Positions 39,101-54,100 of a DNA stretch of 64,000 nt are shown one piece after another. Position 1 is the stretch's first letter, and each line of letters starts with the position of its first letter. The DNA comes from Alitta virens. Taxonomy: Eukaryota; Annelida; Polychaeta; Phyllodocida; Nereididae. The stretch is taken from the NCBI GenBank assembly GCA_932294295.1, contig OW028580.1, positions 35,157,136 to 35,221,135 on the forward strand. Direction: 5' to 3'. The notes beneath the pieces were generated by a model. It did not search any database, was not told the origin of the DNA, and saw nothing but the letters and a program-made list of their open reading frames with translations. The position numbers and the translations under genes are program-made.

Positions 39101-42100
39101 TAGTACTTCCGGGTAGAAGGTGACATGAGAACTGGCCAGCCCTCTTTAAAAAGATACAGCGATATATAAAAAAAAATTGTAGTCATTGTCATTTTTACAA
39201 TTTGTTGAACATTCCAGTAATAGGTTGCAATTAACTGTGATATCTTGTCTTCAGTATTCTGTAATTGACTCATTTATTTTCTTCTTACTTAAAAGACACA
39301 CAACCAAGGCAATGACTTTTGGAAAGGCTGTGGATGTGACAAGGCTAAGATCAAAGATGCGAAATGTTGCACTGGAGAATTTTGCAATGCTGGTGCCCAC
39401 CAAGAATTGGTCGAACTGAGAGGTATCATCCTGCTTGTGATTGATTCTTAGTTTGTAGAATTTAAAATTATTCTGTTCAAATCATTTGATTAATTTAAAT
39501 TAACAAACTATATTTGGAATGTAAAAACTGAAGGAATTGTAATTTTTTTAGTATTATATTTTTGATGAAGGTCAAATCAATGCAAATTTTATATTTTTGC
39601 TTTAAATTTCTTATTTTGACGTGCACATGTGGTTAATATACTTTTTGAATTGAATTGAATTATATATATTTACAGGCAAGGCAGTTGTGTGGATTGATAT
39701 CTATTAATTAAGCATCAGTATAAATAATAAAATATGTCAGAGTTATACTCATGCTATCATGCATGCCTGTCAATGCACCAAAAAACATATGCATAGTACA
39801 TTTATTATTTAACATTTTATGAAATATTAATTATTTCCTCAAACAGATTATGGCATTTTTTGCTGGGCCTGTGAGAATAAATTGGAGAAGGACTGCCTGG
39901 ATAAAAGGCATTGTCTAAAAACTGATGGTGACAATTGCTTTGTAAGTATGCCTGAAGATCTGTATATCTGCATAAAATTATGTAATGACATAATATAGGT
40001 CTTTCGTGACCTCTACATGTCGGTAAATTCATTAATTCATAATGTATTAGAGGCTGTAACGTTTTAAAAATCGAGTGTACTAATGAAAAATACAAGGTGG
40101 TGGCAGCATAAGAGGCCATAACCTGAATTATGTAATTATGTATTATATATTTGTATGTTATGTACACGTCATGTATAGATTACTACGCACTACCCATGCA
40201 CCCATTGTTTTTATATTGACCATGATCTAAGCATAGAGGTGGAGTACCTGCACTCATTACATTACACAATGGACTTCTGATTATAACAATTTGCTGAGGC
40301 GAGGTGACAGTGTAGGGACCTACATGTGTTCTTAATTGTCTAAAGTTACTTGTTTCTAATCGTCTTTTGTCAAAGTGTACTTGTGAAAATAACTTGTCGG
40401 GCTAATAACAAACTATAATAACAAACTGATGTTTGATTTGTTCTGCTTCACTTGACCTTTCAGATAAAACGAACAGGAAAACATGTTTCAAAAGGCTGTG
40501 GATGTGATGAATCAATACAAGGAGTTAAATGCTGTACGGGAAGATTTTGCAATCGCTACTGGCCCATACCACCACCAGAAGGAGGTAGAATGCTGACACT
40601 CTTAGTGTAAATCACTGCAATTCGTATTGACTAGAAATGTATAAAGATAATTCGATTTGTTTTCCTTAACTTTCTACCTGTACATTTTCTTTTTGTCCTG
40701 TGGTTAATGCCAGTAATATAATAACACTCCATATACTTCATTGTGAACATGGACTCCAGGCGCTGACATCATTGTAATTTTCTACAGTTAGTGTTGGTTT
40801 GTGGGTGGCCCCTCGGCAGCGATGACATGATCATCTTAGAGGAGTCACCCTGTTCAATATTTCATTAAATGAATATCTCTGTATCTGTAACATGTTTTTG
40901 CAATAGTAGTGGGCAAAAATAGATTAATCTGAATCTGAATCTATAGTTCTCCGTATACTGCATGTAACTGTTTAATCATGATAATGAAGAGTATCGTTAT
41001 TGTACCTGTGTCGGTGTGGTTAATTTGCATTAGATATTAGTATTTCCATATAAAATACAGGAATAGCTGTTCTACATGATAAATGATGGTCTTTTTCTGA
41101 TATCAAAGATAAACTGTATCTCATCTTATCTAATATACTATTTGTTTTCTCATTATGACGGGACATATACCCAGCTCAACGTAGTATCAAATTGATCATA
41201 AATCCTGTTTCAGATCATAGCAGTTTCTGCTTTTTGTGTAAAGAGGAAGTAGAACAACAATGCAACAGTCTGACTCATTGCAATGCTAATATGGAGGACA
41301 ACTGCTATGTAAGTGATCTGTTAAACTAATTAAGATTTAATCTGTACATAGAAGGAAAACTTCTGAGTGCATACAATTTCCAATTTTTTGACCATGATTC
41401 CTTAAATCTCCATGCTAACTTATAGATGAGGCAATTGAAACTGGGTCAGTGTAATCGGGGAAGTCTGTAAACTAAAAAAGTATGTTTTATACAATAACAT
41501 ACTTTAATGCAGAACCCTAGTAATACATGTAATTTTAAAATTACATATAGCGTAGCGTATATACTTTTTGATATTTGAACAGGTCTGTATTTTGTGAGTG
41601 TGTTGCGCATACAACCAGGGAACTGTTGTGAATGTCTAAATAACTGCATGTAAGCACATGAAGGACTTTTAGTCAACTGATTTATACCAAATTATAAGCT
41701 CAAAAAATCAATACAATCTGTATATATCAGGTTATATGAAACTGCATTCAAAGCCTTTGTGACAGTTCATGGTGTGAAGGCAGCGGTTCGTCAGTTGAGG
41801 TGTGAACAACCACCGCAGAACTATATTTTGACATCTTTGTATTAAAAATATTTTCTTAATTTTTTGAATTAGTTGAATGATTTGGAGCCCATGATTGTAC
41901 AAAGCAAAGTTTTTACAATGTGGATTTCGTAAAATTGCAAGCCGCCACCAAATTATTTGGACAAACTATGGTGAATCAACAAAAACAGGCTAACACTGCC
42001 TTAATTTCCACTGGCATCAAAGGGTCCTCCATAGTTTAGGGATCTCTCTATTCAGCTATTTGCAATGTCATTTTGATGAAGCGTTCGGAGCCTGGAATGG

Positions 42101-45100
42101 AATTCTCTCTGAATAAAGACAATTCACAATGCAATCATCAAGAGAATGGTCCTTAATAGTGTAAGTATGATTTTTCTACTTTACAAAGTAATCATGATAC
42201 TACATTACTTAATTCAGTTTCCTGATCACACTTACCCAGTTACGGCGCCAATATTCAGTCACAAAGTTAGTTTAAAATTAATAAGAATCGGTACAAATAA
42301 GTGAAGCATGTTTCTGTATTTGGTGTTCCTAGGTATTAGCAAGTTTATAACTTCAAAAAAGTTTGCATTCTCCCAGCTTTTGAAAGCTCACAGTCTACAA
42401 AAGTCTAATTAGACCCACATAGTTTATTAGCAGCTGATAGTTAAAGGTGCACTGTCTGTCACATTTGCACATGAAAATAATGATGTAAATCAATACTACC
42501 TCCTTGTTTCATGATATATTTTACCATTACATGCCCATTTTTGGTCAACAATTTAGTTTTAATTTACAATAAATAATATAAATATTGGTTTTTCATGCCA
42601 TTAAAAACTCAATATGTAAACAAACCCAGTGATGACGTCACAATACTAAACAGTGGTGATGATGTCATTTCCATTGCGTTTCCAATGTTTTGGTCTGGAT
42701 TTTCTCTCAATGTATGATTTATTTTTTAGTAATTAATGTCTGATAAAATCATTAGATCACACAAATTTAGTGTGCCTTGATTAATAAAGGTAATTTATGA
42801 ACTATTTGATTGAGTCTTACAAAATCGCAAATTTGACAGACAGTGCAGCTTTAAACTGAAGGTCATATAGCAATAAGAAGCCTGATATTTTTGCATTACT
42901 GTGCTTTGCAGACTTACAAGACACGAAAGTACATCTGGAAAGGTTGCGGATGTGGCAAATCTGGATTTAGATCAGAGATATGCTGCAAAGGAGAATTTTG
43001 TAACAGCAGTTCACAGAAAAAGATCTCTTTCTTACTATTATTCTTGATTATTGAATCGGTGACCTGAATGAAGCTTCATGTTTTCCTGTAATTTACTGTA
43101 ATGGATGACCTACTACAGTTACTATAATAAAATATATACTGTACTAAGATGTATTGTTTTATCTTTCCTGATATTAACTAGTTGCCACCGGCATAATAAT
43201 AGATCTATATATGTTTAGAGTGAATATTGTTTTACATATTAACTTATGAATGCAGTGTGTTGTTGCCTCATCAACACAGAAACTGAACTTTAGCTCAAGA
43301 ACAATGCCGAGTCTTGATAGTGAAATTGTCTAATTTAAGAAGCATTAAATTGTGTCTCCACTATTGTTTGTAACAATTGTAAGAAATAAGAGCTTATCTC
43401 AATTTCTTCTTGTTCTATAGGTTTTCCAATTACACTGACCCAGCTATAGACAAATAATCAAACACAGTGAGCTGGTAATATTCACTATAATGTGGAACAT
43501 ACATGATGATATTGTAATGGCATCTAAAGGAGAATTAATTAGCCTATAATATATCTACTTTTTGAAAAAAAAAAAATTTAATCTTTTATTTTATTTTTAT
43601 TTTTGGTTAGTACTCTATAAATGGTTTCACAATAAATCATAGTTTTAATTATTTTAGAGTAAATTCAGCTCGTTTCAATTATTGATTAACCTTCATTTTC
43701 TACAGACCAATGTTAAAGGGGACAAGTTTTGGAAAGGTTGTGGATGTGGAAAGTCGGGATTCTCCGATGAAAGTTGTTGCCTTGGAGAATTCTGCAATGC
43801 TGGAGAAGTGTCTCGACTAGAATTACATGGTGAGTCTGTATGGTGTAAAATGTCATCTCTAACCACTTATCCTGCGCTTATGTGTGTGTAGTGAAGTGGA
43901 CTTGGTGTGAGCAGAATGCGGCCCTTGCACCTGAGAGTGACTCTTCGGTACAATGGTTAACGTTCCCATGGACCAGAGTTCGATACCCGCTTCGGGAGAA
44001 TTGTTACACATGTATATCATTTGAATTATGATATATTTGGACAATAATTACATTTTTACCCACATGTAATCCTAAATTCATATTTATATATTCACATATA
44101 TATAATTTGAGCTTTTCACATATTTTGTATGCTGGACAAATTTATATTTTGTCAATAAACTACTACTACTATATTTTCATTGTTTTGTGCATTAAAATAT
44201 ACCTATCATTTTCCAGTAGTTAGAGCCATACTTTTAATACAAACCAAAAGCTTGGTATTACGTCAAGAGTGGCAATGTGAGGGTTAAATTTTAATGATTT
44301 TAATTTTCAGCAAAGGGCATCTTCTGCTATGAGTGTAATCAACAATATGAACATGAATGTAAAGTCAAGACACTCTGCCTGAAAACTGATGGAAATCAAT
44401 GCTTTGTAAGTATATTATATTTTATAAGGACTCTACAGCTCATGCGCGGATCCAGAGGGGTGGGACCCCTCCCATTGAGCGCCGATTTTACATTTCCTAA
44501 ATAGCCATCAGTCAAAGGTATGCACAGGTGTTGGTTTTAGTGCAGTATAGCGGACCCAATTCTATGCCCATATTTGGCGTCCATTAAAAATTAAATGTTT
44601 ATCAAATATTTCACAAGTTTGAAGTTCTAGCACAATTAAAATAACATTTTGGTGTAGAATAACGGGGGTTTGAAAAAGCAAAAATAAACTCTGCCTTTAC
44701 TGTCAATATGAAAACTATATTAGTTTGTGACATCATAATTAATTTCAAGCACTTCTACGTCATAGGCCATGCGAAGAGGCTTGGTAAATATGGTCATAAA
44801 TCTGGGTCCGCTATACTACACTTTTTCCCAGGTGTTTCTATGACAACATAGCTTGACAACAATTAATAAATTCTGAGGTTAACACAATTATATATAATTC
44901 ACATGTAATGATAACTCAAGATTTTCTATAAAGTGAATATAAGCTATTGTGAAGATTTCATGACTAAGTCTAAATAAAAATTATTTTGATAATTTCAACA
45001 TACAATTCCTATCAGTGTTGAGAGTTTCTAATTGTCATAACCAATTCAGTCTGACAGTTTATCTAGTGTATCTAATGACTTTACTTAGCTCTGTGTTACC

Positions 45101-48100
45101 CTCAGCTAATATATATTTAATATTTGTCTCAGAAAAGTAACCTATATTTGTGCCTTACAGACATCAAGAGAAGGAAAGTATGTTTGGAAAGGTTGTGGGT
45201 GCGACACATCAAGAAAGGAAACTGATTGTTGCACAGGAAGATTTTGCAATCGCTACTGGCCTACACCCATTCCAGAAGGGGGTAAGAATATATATTTTCT
45301 TGAATTGGTGTAGTAATTAAAGCCAGCTTGAAATCAATTTGTTATGGTACCTGATGATATCAAATCAAATCAAATTTATTACTGTTTTTTCTACAAATAT
45401 TCTATGACGAGTCTTTTTGATATTGATGTTCTTAATGTATGATAAGATTGGTTTATTTGCTTCTAAACAATGTTATCCTTCTATGACAGTTCGACTTGTT
45501 TACAGTTTCTCCTTAATCTGGGTGTAATTAACAATATCATGAAATCTTGTACATGCAGCATACACAACTATTTAAGTATTTTTTCGTTCACATGTAGACT
45601 GCCTTATAAAATGTGCGAGCAAAGCGAGCAGTCTACCAAAACTCAAGTGGACTTAATAAATGTATGTTATCGCTACGCCCATGCAATGCATTGCTAACTG
45701 TGCAAAATAGGTCAACGGCTACCGCTCAAGACTGCTTTGCAAAGAGCGTATAATATCCTAATTCCGGTGCTTTTGTCTTCCTTGAATGATGATACACAAT
45801 ATTGAATCGAGGACCATAGGTCAATAATGGCTGGGTTGGTTGTGCGCGATCTCATGAAGTTATTCACAATTCGTTTCCAGGGACCCTCGGGCTGCACGGG
45901 TCCCGTGCAGAGACAGTATTTTTAGTAAGTGATGCTAAGCGATGCTTTGTCATTAAACCTAAAATATTTTATTTCCTTCAGATTATGGCAGTCATTGTTA
46001 CACTTGTGAAAACAAACCAGAGGCTGAATGCGAGACCTTGACTCACTGTCTGTTGACAATGAATAACAGGTGTTATGTAAGTATCCTCCAATTCAACCAT
46101 CCATATGAGACATATCTGTACGTAGCGTAGCTATCAACAATGTCCACATTAGTTCTAGAGTCCCACACTATCTGTGATATTCGGGATGTGGTTGTTCGTA
46201 AATTTGAACTCGACTCCACTTTAAGTCAGTCACAGAATTTGTGTTACAAACTCTGATTAGGACCAAAATGACCACTCGGATTTATGCATTTGAAAAACAG
46301 GGCCCTGACACTGTCTTAAGAACTATAAATATACTAAAGTCTGTTAAGGAAATATGTATTCACAAAAAAAATAAAATAGAGACTAATGTTCATGAAGGAA
46401 ACTGCTATTGCCTACCAGCTGCTAACAAAATGCAGTTTGGTGATATACGGAGACACGTAATATTTATAAATGTGTTATATAACACATTTCTATTCTTTTA
46501 TATCTTGTGTGATATATATATCATTACAGACTTACAAGGAAGGCAATAACTTCTGGAAAGGCTGCGGATGTGGTGTATCTGGCAAGAAGGGAGAAGAATG
46601 CTGCTCGGGAGAATTTTGCAATGCTAATGATCAGCAAAGAGCCAAACTTTTTGGTGGGTGTCATATAATCTTTTTTTTAAATCGAGTATTATATTGTATT
46701 TATTCTGGACTCTTTTTGTCATGAATATTTGGAAATATGGGATGTTTTGACCAGGTATTCAATTTTACTTTTATTGTTACTATAGTCTTTTTTTAAACAG
46801 TCCATGGCAGTTTTTGCTATGATTGCACGAAGCGACCAGAAGCTCAATGCACTGGCAAGATGCTTTGCAAGAAATCAGAAGCCAACCGGTGCTATGTAAG
46901 TATGTTTTTAAGTCATCATCTGTTAAAATATCCTGACTCAAATGCTCGACTCTTGAATGGTTTGTCTTGACAAACAATCATAAAGACCTCGTAAGGCCTT
47001 ATAAAGGTTGTACAGTTGGAAACAAAATGTAACAGAATGAAAAATATATATGCTGAAGATCAAAATAGATATACAAAGGGGGTAAAACATGCGTGCTTCA
47101 CCATGGCTATGATCCACTGATTATATAAAAATGCGTTGACCCCAACCAGCAAGACAATGCCAACTACTAACAAATTTTATAGATCAACATGAGGGATAAG
47201 TGATCAGCCAGATATGACTATTTTACTCCCTCATTGCATCTTTACTCTTTTGAATAGATTCATATGGATTTAGATTACATATATCTTGAAATAACTAATG
47301 ATATGCAGTGAAGTCTGTATGAAGCTTTATTTACAAACTTCGAAGCAAAGTATTGTTTACAGCCAATTTATAGAGTTTCAAACTAAAGTCTTGGAAGCTA
47401 AACTCCAGATGACGTCATGTGAATGTAGGACTCCGTGTCTGAGGGATTGCTTTAATAGCTGAGAGCCCTGGATTCACATGATGAGATTGGTTTCCGACTC
47501 CATAAATGTGGCTATCAACTACTGATATTGTATTCTGATTTGTATTGAAGACTCGCAGAGACGGGCAAGAAGTTTCAAAGGGCTGTGGATGTGATACTTC
47601 ATCACCAGGAATAGAATGTTGCATAGGAAGGTTTTGCAATCGTCACTGGCCTGTACCAATCCCTGAGGGAGGTAAATATTGGCTAACTATATCGTGTACG
47701 CTTGAATACTTTCATCTTTTCGTTATCAAAATTACAGGATACTAATAACCTCATGATTATGACTAGCCACAGTTCAACCTCATGTCTGTCAAGAAACAGA
47801 TATGGGGATTGGGGAAGGGGAGGATCTGAAAAATGTTGGGCCCCCTTTTTTATTAATGGAACAACCCTTAGCATGGCAAAGGAATAACAATTTTAACAGT
47901 AAACAGTAAATGTGCATAGAAGTAGCGCAAAACATTATAAAATAGATCTGTAATGTTTTCACTTTTATGTCAGATTTCGGCAGCTTTTGCTATACTTGCG
48001 AAGACAAAACAGAAAAGGAATGTTACACCAAGGAACATTGTCTGCTGACCAATGAAAACAAGTGCTATGTAAGGAGTCTTTTTTTATAGAAGAAGTAACT

Positions 48101-51100
48101 TATACAATTAACTGAGATATGAATTAATTAATTGACACAACTAAGTAATTGCATCAAAACAGTTGTAGGTAGCTTCCATATTTCTTTCTGTATCTTTTCA
48201 CAAATTTGCCCTGCATTTTGTAGACATACGTGGAAAAGGAACACTACTGGAAAGGCTGTGGATGTGGTACATCGGGAAAGACAGGAGAATATTGTTGCAC
48301 TGGAGAATTTTGCAATGCTGGCGAAACACAAGTTGTGGAGCTTAGAGGTTAGATATGACAACATATGTTCTATGGTAGGGTTTTTGGACTGTGTATAAAA
48401 ATTTAATGTACAGTGTCTGAGAGCAAAGTTGTCAGCAAATTTGCGATTGACAATAACAATGGATCTAAAACATTCTGACAGATAAAGATCGTAGCTGAGG
48501 GACTTACTTATTGTGTTTTTTTTTTTTCAAAATGTTTTAAATCTGTCCCTAGATGTCGTAATTATCGACCAAAATTTCACTGACTGCCCCAATGTGCTAC
48601 TGTTTATTGTAGAACTGACCTATTAAACATACCTTTTTTTCTCGTTAATTAGATTACGGCAGCTTTTGCTGGGCTTGTGAAAAAAAATCTGAAGGAGAAT
48701 GTAAGGGAAAAATGCATTGTCCAAAGAGTCATGCAGGAGAATGCTTTGTAAGTATTCCTTAATGACAATGCATTTTTATTTATGACTTGTTTACTATGGG
48801 TGGAGGCAGCATAATTCTATCCCTTGCAAGCATGATCCAGTATACTCCCGAGACCAAAAGGTTTTGACTCGTTATTCTTAAAAAGAAAAAAAAGTAATGT
48901 ACTTACTTACATGGCTTTGTAAGTAATAAGCTTTAAAGGCCGTCTATGATGATGGTTCACTAAAGCTGTGCACATCGCTTCAATCCACTTAAGTTTTATT
49001 AAGAGTATTGTGGTGTCACAATGCTGTTGACTTAATGACTTCGATGCATTTGATGATAAACACTCTGCAAAGAATAGTGACAACTATTCATCTACTTTTT
49101 ACCTGTCTTCAGATCTTAGTTCATATTGGCAGATGGTGGAGAGGCATCTCCACAGAGGTGCCGTCTCAATCTGCTCAATTTTTACCAACTAGTAACTTAA
49201 TTACGTTGAGCATCTAATGATGTTCATACAGCGGTAACTGTTGAAAATTCTTGATCAATTTTGTTCTGCGAGGGATCAACCTTGAATCTGATAACATTGA
49301 AAATAAGCGAAAACTATGGAAAATATTTGCACCCAAAGACGCTTTTTGGAAAGGTTTTTTATATGAAAACTACAACTGAGAAGGTGACCTATAGTGAAGC
49401 ATGACATACAAGCCACCTCTTGGTCAGTTGAAGGGGTTTTATACTGAATTAATAAGCTGAAGAGGGAATTATACTTACTTTATCCCACATCTTTCCTGAC
49501 AGACTACTTCCGTAGGTTTTCTATTGGAATAAACTGAGGGGATATTGCGTTGCATACAAAATGATACTGCAGTTCTGTGAGCTCAAATGAGAGTTTTGGT
49601 AATACTGAGTGGTGTAAAAAAACTGTTTATTGATTTTTCAAAAGTTATATTGGTGAGGTGACCTTGGTAGCTAGCCGTCTTACACATAGTGTAGTTACGT
49701 GTGGGATAAACAGGTGTAGATGTGGGCTAGGTTATGAGTTGGATAAATAGGGTTACGTGTGGGATAAGTAAGTTTAGGTGTGGGATAAATAGGTTATAAC
49801 ATGGTTGGACCAGACGGTCTCGGGAGGATACTGAGTGTAATATGAAGATACAGAGGAGCATACAATCCAGCAACCCAGCCATTGGATAACCTATAAATAT
49901 CCCTCCAAAGCTAGTTGATTCAGTATACTCCCCTGTATTTTCTATTTTTCTATATTTATTACTTAAATTTTGTGGTTTTGTGACATTTTTATTGTTGGGC
50001 CAGTCTTGAATATACTTCACTTGTCTGTAGCACAACTGTATGGGCCTGGTACCAAAAATGTAGTTCTGTAACACTGTGTAACTGGTGTAGGGTCCTAGTG
50101 GATTGATATTGAAAAAACAATTAATCACAATTTTGGCTTGTATGAAATCATTCCTCATCTTAATTTCCACTTAACGTCCACTCAATGAATTTTTATCTTT
50201 TCACAATATAATTCTTTAATTTGAACAAAATTTATTATTTTCGAAATTTTTCTATTTTCATAAGTACTGGGTTTCTAAAGACAAAGCGTAAGAATGATTT
50301 GCAACTGGCATATTGTTAAGACTGGCTTTAGGGGAAAGCGGATGAATAATATGTCGGCCCACAAATCAAATGTTCAAAATCACACGAACACTAACAACTG
50401 TGTGAAAGTGTGTTCAAATCAATATTAATCCTCTGTGTGTTGTTAGTATCTCTTGGCATTTCCTAGACATACAGAGAAGGTCAAGATGTTTGGAAAGGCT
50501 GTGGATGTGACACATCAAGAAAAGGCACTGAATGTTGTCTTGGTCGACTTTGCAATCGCTACTGGCCTGTTCCACTGCCAGAAGAAGGTATGTATGACTC
50601 GTTGAAATTGTATTGCAAGACTTTAAAAAAAAAGATGATGGCAATATGTCATTAGTTTTAAAATGAAGATTTAGGAACAATTGCACCTAACTACTTGATT
50701 GAGCCATGCATTATGTCCTGGCTAAGGTGATCCCACTAGTGACATATCATACATTTCAAGACTTTTCAAAAATTAATAAAATTGCAATGTGTTGTGGATA
50801 TTAGTGGCTGAGATTTAATGTATAATTTCTCTGTAATGTCTAACTTCTTCCAACATATTTCATGCAACTTTACAGGATTTGGCAGTTTTTGCTACTCCTG
50901 TGAGAAGATAGCTGAAAAGGACTGCCATAATAAGCTTCATTGCAAAATAAACAGCAACAACAAATGCTATGTAAGTATTGGGGCCATTACCTGGCAAGTA
51001 TTGAGTGATCTGTATATAGTGCATTTACACAGCTTATTGATATGTTTTTTAGACTCGTTGGGAAGGCGATTCGGTCTGGAAAGGTTGTGGATGTGGTGCA

Positions 51101-54100
51101 TCAGGATTTAAAGGAGAATATTGTTGCCTAGGAGAATTATGCAATGCTGCTGGACCTCAAGTGGTAGAACTAAGAGGTAAAATAATTGATGCTCAGTTTT
51201 GCATAGCAATCAAATTCAGATACATTTATTTGCAACTTTACATGATAATGAACATTATAATAACAACAATAAGAAAACTTGAGTCACATCAAACTATCTA
51301 TTATTTTCTATTGTTGTGGTGATTTTTTATGGTGATTTTTGGAAATAACAGACTTCGGTATCTGGTGTTACGAATGTGAAAAAAGTGTTGAAAAGGAATG
51401 CACCAACAAGCTGCATTGTCGAAAAGGAGAGGGCGAAAAATGCTATGTATGTATATATATTTATAATTACATATATGCAAATTCAGGTCTACATTTGCAA
51501 CCTTAGGGTGGCAACATTTAGAAGTCTAGTCTACTATAATGTTACTCAATTTTGTGACTTTTAAATAACGTATATGTGAATGGTAAGTTATAAGACACAC
51601 TTTATGTACATTAATCAGTCACGCAGAGAAGGTCAATATGTTTGGAAAGGATGTGGGTGTGACACATCAAAGAAAGGAATTGAGTGCTGCATGGGAAGAT
51701 TTTGCAATCGCTACTGGCCTGTACCACCACCAGAAGGAGGTAGATAATCCGTATTTCATTATTTCTTTGTTTTCCCTGTTCTGGACTTCCTTCGATTATA
51801 CAAATTTTAATTGTTGCTTTTCTGAATGAGTAGAAATTCAGTCAGTCAAGGTAGGATAAAAATAGATGTTTCATATTAAGTGAGAAAAACATAATACTTT
51901 AGGGAACAGGTAACAAGCTCTACATCAGAGTGACTGAATTTAAAATTGGAAAACTATGCAACAAAACTGTAATTGTACATAATTTATAAACAATTGTACT
52001 TAACACTCGCTATTCTCCATTTGAACCTAGAATATGGCAGCTATTGTTGGATTTGCAAGAAACAACTGGAAAAAGATTGCAATAAACAGACTCACTGCCT
52101 GTCAAGCATGCATAACAAATGCTATGTAAGTAATTGATACAATTTTTAGGCACTAACCATCTTTACCATGCATTATATACATGTATGTAGATAAATATCG
52201 TTATTCACGCTCATCTACAATTAGTGTCTTACAGATAAAATTGAACAGAATTATAAACTAGCATGTTTTGATGGTGGTGTTTTGAAGATTGATTTCAACC
52301 TTATGGAACAAGACTTACATTTATAAAACAAGATTTTAATTTATTTCTTTTAGAAATACACTGATGGGACTTACTATTGGAAAGGCTGTGGATGTGGAAA
52401 ATCAGGTTTCGAGGGAGAGGAATGTTGCACAGGAGAACTTTGTAATTCCAATGACGAGCAAATAATTAAACGACAAGGTAATAAGAGTTAGTGTTATAAG
52501 CAGTCAAAACAACTAACTGCAAACTTGCATTATCGATTTTGCTTAATTTGTTTCTCACAGAATATGGGACCTTCTGCTATGATTGTGAAAAGGAATATGA
52601 GTACGAATGTCTCCGAAAAAGACATTGCAAGAAAACTGATGCAAACAAGTGTTATGTGAGTAATACAAACTAATGGGGAGACAACTACCAGAGGGCGCTG
52701 CCACTAAAGCACATAAAGCATAATTAGATGATGTCATTTTATGTAGACGAGAATTGTGTCACTGAATAAATGACATCATCAAAAAATGCTTTGAGCTCCG
52801 CCTCTGGTGACACTTTTTCTCCCCATTATTTGGATTGAATACATTAATTACTATGTATGTACAATGTATCAGTAACTTGGTAATAGCTTCCACAAATTGT
52901 TATGAATCTCTCAGACGTTTAAGGAAAATAAACGTGTTTGGAAAGGCTGTGGATGTAACACATCAAGGAAAGGAACCCTGTGCTGCGATGGAAGGTTTTG
53001 CAATCGTTATGTTGGTCCACAAATCAAATATAACATACCATTCGCTGAAGGAGGTAGGGTCACAAATTTGTATTTTGTAGATGCTAATATGTCGAGAATT
53101 TTTTTTGATATTGTGATAAATTACAGTGCTCAGTTTTAACTTGTGACTGAGTTTTTATTTGTCTTCAATTTAGTAACAGCTGAAGAATAATATCTTGATA
53201 CTTTCCAGCATACATGGAATACAGCTGAATAAAACTTTTCTGATTCAAATTGCTCTATTCAAGTGCTTCAGAGGAATCAAAGCAACTGAAATGACACTAC
53301 AATGTTGCTGTCTTAATCATCCTCGCTATGATGGTATTCATGACTGTCCAAAATTGTGTGCAATTTCACTTAATTTCAGACCATGGAAGCTTCTGTTTCA
53401 CCTGCAAAGAAAAACCTGAGAAGGATTGCAATACCAAATACCACTGTCTTGCAAGCAGCGAAAACCAGTGCTATGTAAGTTCCTGATTTTTATGCCATGT
53501 TCATGATTCATGTCATGAAAGACAATTTGGGGGTTAATATATCCTTACAGCCAAATTCATTGACTTGGAAACTAATCTCAGAAACTTGGAAGCTAAACCC
53601 CAGATGACGTCATATGATTCAAGCTGCACGACTCTCAGTGGTTAAGGGACTTACTTAACCAATAGGAGTTAACATGACATCATGAATTTGGATTTAATAT
53701 CAACATATGACTGCTACCACTTGTTCGTGTACTGCCAGATGGTCCAACGAATCTTTTAATGATGTCATCGAACTGTGATGTCATCAGTTGCACTTGTTTA
53801 AATTATTGTACTAAATATTACGTCATTATTTTAACAATGGGTTTAGTGCAGCATAGCGAACCCACATTTATGCCCATATTTGGCATCTATGAAACATGAA
53901 AATAATCCCTATTTCTTGTCAAATTATTTACTGGCAAAAATAAGAACAATATTTGTGTCGAATAGCGGGGGTTTGGGGGCGGCAGCTCCTGATAAAAAGA
54001 AAAACAACTTTTTTGCCTTGAAAATTATCATCGCCATCGTTTATGTGTGACGTCATCCATTGAATTCAAGCATTTTTACATCCTAGGCTAGGCAACGAGA

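Noticed and set aside
43132..43705. A separate gene 3 starting after the short-form poly(A) signal
   Set aside because: The first exon after it is a B half-domain needing an A exon upstream; none lies in between, while the exon at 41214 fits in phase. Not fully excluded without RNA data.
49727..50170. 147-codon minus-strand frame in the domain 25 intron
   Set aside because: No recognisable domain, overlaps the right end of the inverted-repeat insertion, and lacks supporting signals.
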